From JAGRCP01 sp942490705 (GTDB taxonomy: Bacteria; Chloroflexota; Anaerolineae; Caldilineales; Caldilineaceae): 64,000 nucleotides of DNA. Position 1 is the first letter of the stretch; the number at the start of each line of letters is the position of its first letter. The DNA lies in contig CALNXY010000005.1 in the NCBI GenBank assembly GCA_942490705.1, positions 124,001 to 188,000 of the forward strand, read 5' to 3'. The notes beneath the pieces were generated by a model. The model worked only from the letters and a program-made list of their open reading frames with translations, ran no database searches and was not told where the DNA came from. Below, in pieces: positions 1 to 6,881 of this stretch. The position numbers and the translations under genes are program-made.

Positions 1-1
1 G

Positions 2-1048
2 GCGCTCATCGCGGCGATCGCGGCCGACTATCAGTCGCTGGCGCTGCGCGAGTGGCGCACGGTCTTTCTGGCTGCAGCGCTCTTTGGGGTGACGCTGATC
101 GGCGTCCTGCGCTACAGCACAACGCCTGCACGCGATCGCAATCTGCTCATCAGCGCCTGGCTGGCCGGCGCCACGCTCATGGCCGCCATCGCCTGCTGGC
201 AGTTCGTCAGCGATTCCATGTTGATCACAGCTGAAGGCGTGCGTCGCGTACGCGGGCTCTACGGCTCGCCCAACAATCTGGCCCTCTATCTGGAGCGAAC
301 GCTGGCCGTCACGCTGGCGCTGGCGCTCTTTGGTCAGCACGAATCTAACCAAAGACGCGGTCTTACCACACTGGTTTGGGCATCGGCAGCGCTCATCCAG
401 GGCGGTGCCTTACTGCTCACATTTAGCAAAGGGGCGATCTTTCTGGCGCTGCCCACCATGTTGCTCACACTCTGGATTGGCGGGTACTGGCTGCTCGGTG
501 CATGGGGCGTTGGGCGACGTGTCCTCTGGTGGCTGGCAGGCGCGGGCGTGCTGGCCGGCCTGCTGCTCATGCCGTTTTTGGGTACGGAACGCTTTCAACG
601 GCTGCTCGATTTCGAGGGCGGCACTGGTTTTCTGCGCCTACAGCTCTGGCGCAGTGCGGCCCAAATGGCGCTGGACCATCCCGCCACCGGTGTCGGGCCC
701 GACAACTTTCTCTACGCCTTTCGCAACCGCTATCTGCTACCGCCGGCGTGGCAAGAGCCAAATCTCAACCACCCACACAACTGGCTGCTCGACTGGTGGA
801 CGCGTTTGGGTGTTCCCGGGCTGATCTTGGGGATTGGATTCTGGTTCAGTGGCCTGCGCACCCTCGTGCGGAATCTGACATCAAGCGCCACAACACGCTA
901 CGAGCAAACCCTGGCGCTGGGCCTGCTCGCGGCGAGCCTCGCCGCGCTCATGCATGGCCTCATCGACGTGAGCTACGCGTTGCCAGATCTGATGATTGTG
1001 TGGGTGTTGATCTTCTTCATTCTGCCGGTCACGCGGGGTAAGGTGTGA
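2..1048 (+). CDS. O-antigen ligase-like membrane protein (5' end outside window)
   Basis: The frame is open from the first bases of the window, so the true start lies upstream; 348 residues are visible. The protein is strongly hydrophobic with about eight membrane segments. A large loop near the C-terminal third carries a conserved-looking HPHNWLLDWWTRLGVPGL stretch, typical of the Wzy_C / O-antigen ligase family, in which a histidine-containing periplasmic loop joins polysaccharide chains to lipid or other acceptors. A polymer ligase or polymerase of surface glycans is the likely role. The acceptor cannot be read from the sequence, and no other glycan gene lies in this window. The gene converges with the thioredoxin pair to its right. 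Confidence 0.75.
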   Translation, partial: ALIAAIAADYQSLALREWRTVFLAAALFGVTLIGVLRYSTTPARDRNLLISAWLAGATLMAAIACWQFVSDSMLITAEGVRRVRGLYGSPNNLALYLERTLAVTLALALFGQHESNQRRGLTTLVWASAALIQGGALLLTFSKGAIFLALPTMLLTLWIGGYWLLGAWGVGRRVLWWLAGAGVLAGLLLMPFLGTERFQRLLDFEGGTGFLRLQLWRSAAQMALDHPATGVGPDNFLYAFRNRYLLPPAWQEPNLNHPHNWLLDWWTRLGVPGLILGIGFWFSGLRTLVRNLTSSATTRYEQTLALGLLAASLAALMHGLIDVSYALPDLMIVWVLIFFILPVTRGKV

Positions 1049-1125
1049 AGCGTGGAGGATATGGTACGCATCACGTTTTCACGTTTCGCACACCATGTTT
1101 TCATGCCCCTCGGTGTTTTCATACC

Positions 1126-1665
1126 TCACGGTAAAATGCCGGCAATATTCTCCGCCAGCGTGACGCTATTCATCTCACCGGACCAGATGCTCTGGATCAC
1201 GCCGTCGCCGTCAATGAAGAAGGTGGTCGGCAGACCAATAACGTTGAAGCGATCGGCCACAGCGTTGTCGGTATCCATCGGGATCGGGAACGTGAGGCCC
1301 AGTTCATCGACATATCGTTGGACCACCGCGGCCTCTTCCGCCTGATCGACACCGACGATGAGCACCTCGCCTGCCCAGCGTTCGGCCGCAAGCTGAAGCG
1401 CAGGCAGTTCGCGCTGGCACGGCCCGCACCAGGTCGCCCAAAAATTCAATACGACCGGCGTCCCCGCCTGGGCAGCAAGCGAAAAAGATTCATTTTCCAG
1501 GGTAGCGAGCGTGAAATCCGGGGCCGGGTAGCCTACCGCCGGCTGTGGCATACGCAGATCAACCGCGGCGTCAACGGGCAATCGATTCCACCAGACCCAA
1601 CCGCCGCCAAAAACCAACACAATGCCAAAAACGACAACCCAACGATTCATGGTGCGGAAACTCAA
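1126..1665 (-). CDS. TlpA/ResA-like membrane-anchored thioredoxin
   Basis: 179 residues. One N-terminal membrane anchor (about residues 8-27) is followed by a redoxin domain with the active site WCGPC (C80, C83) and the cis-proline region GLPTTFFIDGDG. Such proteins act outside the membrane, reducing disulfides during cytochrome c or oxidase maturation; heme A synthase lies about 0.9 kb away, which fits. The first possible start is a TTG at 1665 overlapping the upstream stop (TTGA), with GAAGAGAG before it. An ATG at 1650 is the alternative and would shorten the protein by five residues. The overlap suggests translational coupling with the upstream thioredoxin-fold gene. Confidence 0.85.
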   Translation of the reverse strand: MSFRTMNRWVVVFGIVLVFGGGWVWWNRLPVDAAVDLRMPQPAVGYPAPDFTLATLENESFSLAAQAGTPVVLNFWATWCGPCQRELPALQLAAERWAGEVLIVGVDQAEEAAVVQRYVDELGLTFPIPMDTDNAVADRFNVIGLPTTFFIDGDGVIQSIWSGEMNSVTLAENIAGILP

Positions 1666-2288
1666 CTCTCTTCAGATTCATCTTCATCATCGTCGCTGGT
1701 CGCGTCGTCGGCGCTTGCCAACGAGCCCAACACGCCAATGATTTCGTCCGCGCAAATGCGGTTGAGTGACGTGTTATACCATAAGCGCATCGTATGGATT
1801 AGCTCATCCTGCAGCGCGGCAAAGGCATCCTGCGCATCGTCGCTCTCATCTGCGGCCAAGGCTTCGTAATCCGGGTGATCTTCCAACCATGCATCCAGCA
1901 GAGCCTCGGCCGCGACCGGCCGCGGGCCCCACGAAGCCTGATCCGTCCACTCTTCATCAAAGAAGATGGCCAGCGGCAAGTCCAGTTCATCCACATCACT
2001 CAAATCAAGCGTTTCAGCCATTGCATCCAACAGGGTCAGATCATCCTCGTCGGTAATGATGTGCAGATCAAGCCGGGGAGCAGCGGCATCAATCCGCGCC
2101 AGCACGGGCAACACGGCGATCGTATCGGGATCCTCCGCGTTGAGAATCACGACCATGTGCACCATGTTCGGATACTCGGTCAGGCGCAGTTGCTGGTCGT
2201 TCGTCAGACGCGTCTCTTCAATCCGCTTGATGATTAGCGGTCCGTAGAGCTCGTTATAAGCAATAAACTCGGATAGATTTAGCGCCAT
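1662..2288 (-). CDS. Thioredoxin_9-like protein lacking the active-site cysteines
   Basis: About 208 residues from the ATG at 2288. ATGs at 2300 and 2336 are also possible, and none has a clear Shine-Dalgarno sequence. The stretch LPVLARIDAA, a D/E-rich strand HIITDEDD and the WGPRP motif match the Thioredoxin_9 / YusE-like family. In that family a CGDC motif precedes LPVLARI, but here the position reads NAEDPDTIAV, so both redox cysteines are absent. The C-terminus is a very acidic tail (DDATSDDDEDESEES). The gene overlaps the TlpA-like gene by four bases and is probably co-transcribed with it. A non-catalytic binding or scaffold role is inferred; family assignment rests on the motif pattern only. 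Confidence 0.6.
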   Translation of the reverse strand: MALNLSEFIAYNELYGPLIIKRIEETRLTNDQQLRLTEYPNMVHMVVILNAEDPDTIAVLPVLARIDAAAPRLDLHIITDEDDLTLLDAMAETLDLSDVDELDLPLAIFFDEEWTDQASWGPRPVAAEALLDAWLEDHPDYEALAADESDDAQDAFAALQDELIHTMRLWYNTSLNRICADEIIGVLGSLASADDATSDDDEDESEES

Positions 2289-2521
2289 GGTGCAGATCAT
2301 CGAGCTGCTTTGGGCGACGAGGGAAATTGGTTTCATAAGGGTCGATTGGCCACAGTTGAATACCGGTTGACGTTCGAAAAAACGGAATTGGCACAATCTT
2401 AACACAGAGCAGGAAGGAGGGTTGAATGGGGTACGCGTTGGGTCGGTACCGCGGCGGGGTTGTGGTAAAATGCACAAACTATTCTGTACGTCGAGCGTGA
2501 GAAGCTGAGGAGAACCCGACC

Positions 2522-3487
2522 GTGAACAATCGTCGCTATGCTGCCTTTGCGTGGGGCGTTCTCGCCTATAACATCCTCGTCATTCTTTGGGGTGCGTTCG
2601 TGCGCGCCACCGGATCGGGCGCGGGCTGCGGCAGCCACTGGCCACTCTGTAACGGCGAGCTAATTCCCCGTGCAGAACAGACCGAAGTGATTATTGAATT
2701 CTCCCACCGCGTTACCAGTGGTGTGGCCCTGCTGGGCGTTGTCGTGATGCTGATATGGGCGCTGCGCGCGTATCCGCGTGGTCACCGCGTCCGCCATGGG
2801 GCAATTGCATCCATGGTCTTCATGATCATCGAAGCGCTGATTGGCGCCGGTCTCGTTCTACTTGAACTGGTCGCCTACAACGTCTCCATCGCCCGTGCCT
2901 ACTGGATGGCGGGCCATCTCGTCAACACCTTCTTCCTGCTCGCAGCCATAACCTTAACGGCCTGGTGGGCCTCAGGCGGGGCCAAACTTCGCCTGCGCGG
3001 GCAGGGCGCGCTGCCATGGGTCTTTGGCCTGGCGCTACTGTCAATGTTGATTCTGGGTGCAAGCGGCGGCATCACTGCGCTGGGGGACACGCTGGTATTG
3101 AATGCCGGCATCACGCCCGAAGAGTCGCCGGTAGTGGCCCAACTGGTGAGCCTGCGCATTTATCATCCGCTGATTGCGTTTATGGTCGGGGCCGTGCTGA
3201 TAGTGGCTGCCGTGATGGCCGTACGGCGTCATCCGGCTCCGACAACGCGCCGGCTGGCCCTGGCACTGGGTGCGCTCTATGTCGTACAGCTCATGCTGGG
3301 TGCGCTCAACGTCGCCTTGAAAGCGCCGGTCTGGCTCCAACTGGTCCACCTCTTCATGTCCAACCTGATCTGGATCGCGCTGGTGCTGTTGGCAGCAGAT
3401 ACGCTGGCCGAAGAGGTCCCGGCACGCGCAACAATGGAACAACCGGCCGATGCGGCAACCCTGCGCGAGCCGAGCCCGGCGACGTAG
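2522..3487 (+). CDS. ctaA: Heme A synthase (CtaA/Cox15 family)
   Basis: 321 residues with about eight membrane segments. The first extracytoplasmic loop has the paired-cysteine signature GCGSHWPLCNG. The four heme-ligand histidine regions of the family are visible in EFSHRVTSG, AGHLVNTF, IYHPLIAF and LVHLFMSN. The enzyme converts heme O to heme A for aa3-type terminal oxidases in the cytoplasmic membrane. The GTG start at 2522 is preceded by GAGGAGA. The gene is divergent from the thioredoxin pair, which may help assemble the same oxidase. Oxidase subunits and ctaB are not in the window. Confidence 0.9.
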   Translation: MNNRRYAAFAWGVLAYNILVILWGAFVRATGSGAGCGSHWPLCNGELIPRAEQTEVIIEFSHRVTSGVALLGVVVMLIWALRAYPRGHRVRHGAIASMVFMIIEALIGAGLVLLELVAYNVSIARAYWMAGHLVNTFFLLAAITLTAWWASGGAKLRLRGQGALPWVFGLALLSMLILGASGGITALGDTLVLNAGITPEESPVVAQLVSLRIYHPLIAFMVGAVLIVAAVMAVRRHPAPTTRRLALALGALYVVQLMLGALNVALKAPVWLQLVHLFMSNLIWIALVLLAADTLAEEVPARATMEQPADAATLREPSPAT

Positions 3488-3511
3488 TCACGACGCTACA
3501 ATGAAACGTCT

Positions 3512-3871
3512 CTACGTCGGGGGCGGCGTCGAGGGTGTCGAAACTGCGGAGGGTGGGGAGGATGACGGACGTGGCGGGTTACGACGCGGGCCAATATCGG
3601 CCGTGATCGACCGTAGGGTGGCGCGCATGCCGGCTGTTGCCCGGGTGCTACGCACCACCGGATCGACCACGCTTTCGCCCACGAAATTGGCTGTACCACG
3701 CACTGCGCCCAATGTCTCCTGGGTGTCCTCAATCATCGGCTTGATCTCGGTCTGCAACATCTTGACCATGCGGTAGATCTGCCAGATCAACACACCCAAC
3801 AGAATGTTGACAATCAAAGTCTGCAACGCCAGCAGAATAATCGCAATATCGCGAATGGTTGCGCTAATCAC
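3512..3871 (-). CDS. Small single-pass membrane protein, unknown function
   Basis: 119 residues from a GTG start at 3871 with GGAG upstream. One membrane helix (about residues 8-33) is followed by an amphipathic stretch with the polar pattern KMLQTEIKPMIEDTQETLG, then a Pro/Ser-rich tail. This resembles DUF948/YtxH-like stalk proteins, but similarity is only at the level of layout. It converges with ctaA, ending 24 bases from it. No function can be assigned. Confidence 0.55.
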   Translation of the reverse strand: MISATIRDIAIILLALQTLIVNILLGVLIWQIYRMVKMLQTEIKPMIEDTQETLGAVRGTANFVGESVVDPVVRSTRATAGMRATLRSITADIGPRRNPPRPSSSPPSAVSTPSTPPPT

Positions 3872-3987
3872 GGCGACTCCTGAACAATAGTGCGAACGTG
3901 GATAGAAACATGACAGAACGCTGATCTGGCGGATCAGGCAGACCGGGACGGATCAAACGGCAGCGCGCCCGACCCGATCAATCCCAC
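3872..3987. other. Intergenic spacer with GATC-rich words
   Basis: This short gap between two minus-strand genes contains GCTGATCTGGCGGATCAGGC followed by GGGACGGATC. The words resemble those of the 42.9-kb spacer (GCGGATCAGGCGGATT). No clear promoter or terminator was found. Confidence 0.35.
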
Positions 3988-4278
3988 TTAACGCACATCC
4001 TGGCGATCAGCGTAGGCGGACTGGCTCCAGGCCCGGGCGATGACCAGCGCGGCAAACGCGCCCAATGTGCCTTCAATCACGTGCAGGTAACCGATCTGCA
4101 AGAGCGGCACCTGGGTCAACTGGCCGATGGCCTGGCCAATTGCAAAGCCGGCGCATGCGCTCAGCCAGTAAAGCACGAGGTCGCGCACGTTGCGCCCACC
4201 CCAGACGTGAAAGAGCGCGGCATAGGCGGTGGCGAACAACAAGCCCAACAAGAATGCCGGCGAAAGAAGCCCCGTCAT
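3988..4278 (-). CDS. Small integral membrane protein coupled to mnmA, unknown
   Basis: 96 residues from an ATG at 4278 that overlaps the mnmA stop in a TGATG junction, so translation is likely coupled. An upstream in-frame start at 4305 would lie inside mnmA and is less likely. Three hydrophobic segments are visible: LLSPAFLLGLLFATAYAALF, a middle helix with GFAIGQAIGQL, and IEGTLGAFAALVIARAW. No family was recognised. The small, glycine-rich, three-helix layout suggests a structural or accessory membrane protein. Confidence 0.6.
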   Translation of the reverse strand: MTGLLSPAFLLGLLFATAYAALFHVWGGRNVRDLVLYWLSACAGFAIGQAIGQLTQVPLLQIGYLHVIEGTLGAFAALVIARAWSQSAYADRQDVR

Positions 4279-5375
4279 CAGCCGATAATCCCCCCGCCCA
4301 GACAAAGATCACCCTGATAGAAGATCGCGCCCTGGCCCGGCGTCACGTCGCGCTGGGGCTCGTCAAAGTAGACTTCCACACTGCCGTCGGCCTGCGGCAT
4401 AAGTCGGCACGGCGCAGCATGCGCGCGATACCGAATCTTGCATTCCGCCTGCGTATCGGGCGCCACGGGCCGATCGAGGGTCCAATTTACCTCCCGTGCA
4501 ATCAGCGTCGTACGTCCCAATTCTTCCCGGGTGCCGACGATCAGCGCATTCTGGTCGCTGTCTAGTTCCAGCACATAGAGCGGCTCGCGCGCGCCGCTGA
4601 GGCCCAGGCCCTTGCGCTGGCCGATCGTGTAGCCGGGGAGGCCGGCATGCTCACCATAAACCACCCCTTGACGGTCCATAATTGGGCCAGGCTGCATGGC
4701 CTCGCTGGCCCAATCCTGCAAAAAACGGCGGTAGTCATCGTCGGCGATGAAGCAGAGATCCATGGAATCGTGCTTCGAAGCCGTGGGTAATCCTTGAGCC
4801 GCCGCGATTTCGCGGATGTGCGCCTTCTGATATTCACCCACAGGGAAGAGCACATCCTGCAGCTCCGCCTGGCCCATGACGCTGAGCACATAGCTCTGAT
4901 CCTTGCCCTCGTCCACCGCCTTCAGCAGATGAATCGTACCGTCCGGCTGGCGTTGCACCCGGGCATGATGACCCGTGGCCAGGAAATCTGCGCCCAGCTT
5001 GCGGGCATAGTTTAGCAGATAGTCAAAACGGATATGGCGGTTGCACGCCAGGCATGGATTGGGCGTCACGCCCTGGCTGTAGCCGCTGATGAAGTAGTCG
5101 ACGACGCGCTGCTTGAACGGTTCCTCGACGTTGATCAGATAGAAGGGAATGCCCAGATGATCAGCGACCTGGCGGGCGTCGTGGACGCTCTCCAGGCTGC
5201 AGCACTTGTTGGTCGACCCTTCGCCCCGGCCGACCTCGGCCCAAAGGCGCATCATGACGCCGATGACGTTGTAGCCGGCTTCCACCAGCAGCGCGGCGGC
5301 GACGGAGCTATCTACACCGCCGCTCATGGCGACGACGACAGTGGTTTCAGATGGCGGGCGAGAATTCTTGGACAT
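4278..5375 (-). CDS. mnmA: tRNA-specific 2-thiouridylase MnmA
   Basis: 365 residues from the ATG at 5375. An upstream in-frame extension to 5450 lacks family similarity. The PP-loop SGGVDSS (18-24) binds ATP. The catalytic cysteines are C108 in TPNPCLACN and C208 in DLCFI, with a further C111. The HDSMD and GxRKGLGLSG regions and the C-terminal beta barrel are present, and the length is usual for the family. It thiolates U34 of Lys, Glu and Gln tRNAs in the cytoplasm, taking sulfur from a cysteine desulfurase relay that is not in this window. It is followed by a coupled membrane-protein gene. Confidence 0.95.
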   Translation of the reverse strand: MSKNSRPPSETTVVVAMSGGVDSSVAAALLVEAGYNVIGVMMRLWAEVGRGEGSTNKCCSLESVHDARQVADHLGIPFYLINVEEPFKQRVVDYFISGYSQGVTPNPCLACNRHIRFDYLLNYARKLGADFLATGHHARVQRQPDGTIHLLKAVDEGKDQSYVLSVMGQAELQDVLFPVGEYQKAHIREIAAAQGLPTASKHDSMDLCFIADDDYRRFLQDWASEAMQPGPIMDRQGVVYGEHAGLPGYTIGQRKGLGLSGAREPLYVLELDSDQNALIVGTREELGRTTLIAREVNWTLDRPVAPDTQAECKIRYRAHAAPCRLMPQADGSVEVYFDEPQRDVTPGQGAIFYQGDLCLGGGIIG

Positions 5376-5567
5376 GGCAATCGGCAAATAGCACTCAGTA
5401 CAGTACGGCAGACGGCAGACAATGGAGTCATATTCTACACGATAGCGCACGTCCGTTCCAGAAAAGCGGCCGGTGGTTGGCGCTGATTGGCATCAACCCT
5501 CTTTGAAAAAGCCAGGGAACGGACGATAAAATGGCACGCAGAGAGCCCCAAAGAAACGCCCGTTGCC

Positions 5568-6881
5568 TTACTCGAGCTGCACGGTCATCTCTACTGTCGC
5601 GGTGCGGCCGTCTTCGGCATAGACCGTGGCGAAGAGACGATGGGGGCCGGCGCGCACCACGTTATCCGTGTCGGGCCAGCGCGAATCGTCGACGGTGAAC
5701 TCGAAGACGTTGCAGTCCGGTTCGCCGCCGGCAAAGGCGCAGTACGCGGCGTTCCGCTCGGTGCGGCCATAGACTTTGCCGCCGTCCGGGCCAAAGATTT
5801 CCAAATTGACTTCCTCGATGCCGTCACCGTCGCGGCTGCCATAGGCAGGATCAAATGCCTCGACCTGAAACGCCAGCGCGTTGCCAATCGCGGCATACGT
5901 TGAGCCCGGACCGACCTGGGCGATACGCGCCGCAAGCTCATTCGCAGGCGGTACGGTGGCGGCTTCCGCGCTGGTTGCGGTTGGCGCTACAGTCTCCTCG
6001 GTCGCCTCAGCCTGAGTGTCCTCGACTTGAGTCGTCTCGCAGGTACGCACGCAGAACTGCCAAAACCAAACGCTCTCCAGATTATCCGCCTCAGCGACGA
6101 TCGTAATCGTGGCATCATAGAGCCCATCCGGCCATTGGTTGCGCGCGCTGTTCAGATCAAGCGCCGGGCAGAGGGGCTCGTCGCCGCCAAAGAGACAGAA
6201 CGCCGCGTTCGCCTCGACCCTTTCATACGCAACAGGACCGTATTGCCCCGGCGGGCCAACGATCTCAAAGGTGACGCCGGCAATGCCGTTGCCGTCCGTC
6301 TTGTCGGGCAGCCGGTCATCAAAGACCGCCACGCGCGCGGTCAAGAAATCGTCGAAAACCACAGGCGAGGCTGCTGTCGCAATCCCCGGAAGAAGAATCG
6401 CCCGACCATTGTCGCCAATCAAAATCTCTCGACCGTCTCCCTGGCTACCGTCAGTGGGAATGACGGCAGCGACGATGGGCGTGGGGGTTGGCGGAGGCGC
6501 AGAGGTTGCAGTTGGCGCAGAGGTTGCAGTTGGCGGAGAGGTTGCAGTTGGTTCAGCAGGCGCCGTGGCAACCGGAACAACCGTTGCAACGATGGGCGTC
6601 GCCGTGGCGGTCGGCGGCGTGGTTGCGGCTTCTGTGGCGGTTGCCGGATCTGCGACGGCTTGGGCAACCACTTCTGTTGTCGGCGCGTCTGCTGCCGCTA
6701 CGCTCTCAGCGCCGGTCGCCGTGGTTGCTTCAGCAGTCAAAGTTGCCGCCACCGCACGATCTTCGGCCACACGGGTGGCTACGCGCGCCTCTGAATCCTG
6801 GGTCTCGCCACCGCAAGCGGCAAGGATCAGCAAACTCAGAACGAGACCGGCTGTCAGAAGGTCAATTCTTGGTCGTTTCAT
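5568..6881 (-). CDS. Secreted lipoprotein with duplicated cysteine-containing domain
   Basis: 437 residues. It has a signal peptide with lipobox LAAC at about residues 20-23, then a Thr/Pro/Ala-rich linker (roughly 30-140) containing hexapeptide repeats PTATSA. Two homologous domains follow. Each has a pattern like DGxGIxxVxxEIxGPxG, then NAA(F/Y)C and a second cysteine five to six residues later (AAFCLFGG.EPLC; AAYCAFAGGEPDC), then RWPD. The paired cysteines suggest a disulfide outside the cell. The start codon overlaps the stop of the CHAT-TPR gene (TAATG), so the two are almost certainly co-translated. No known enzyme motif is seen; a ligand- or polymer-binding surface protein partnering the CHAT protein is inferred. 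Confidence 0.75.
   Translation of the reverse strand: MKRPRIDLLTAGLVLSLLILAACGGETQDSEARVATRVAEDRAVAATLTAEATTATGAESVAAADAPTTEVVAQAVADPATATEAATTPPTATATPIVATVVPVATAPAEPTATSPPTATSAPTATSAPPPTPTPIVAAVIPTDGSQGDGREILIGDNGRAILLPGIATAASPVVFDDFLTARVAVFDDRLPDKTDGNGIAGVTFEIVGPPGQYGPVAYERVEANAAFCLFGGDEPLCPALDLNSARNQWPDGLYDATITIVAEADNLESVWFWQFCVRTCETTQVEDTQAEATEETVAPTATSAEAATVPPANELAARIAQVGPGSTYAAIGNALAFQVEAFDPAYGSRDGDGIEEVNLEIFGPDGGKVYGRTERNAAYCAFAGGEPDCNVFEFTVDDSRWPDTDNVVRAGPHRLFATVYAEDGRTATVEMTVQLE
6499..6552 (+). repeat. Three tandem 18-bp units inside the lipoprotein linker
   Basis: Three near-identical units (GCAGAGGTTGCAGTTGGC and variants) lie head to tail. On the coding (minus) strand they encode PTATSA-type hexapeptides of the proline/threonine linker. 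Copy number could vary by slippage, changing linker length without a frameshift. Confidence 0.8.

Noticed and set aside
6499..6552. Short tandem repeats as a CRISPR array
   Set aside because: Units are 18 bp without spacers and encode a PTATSA linker.
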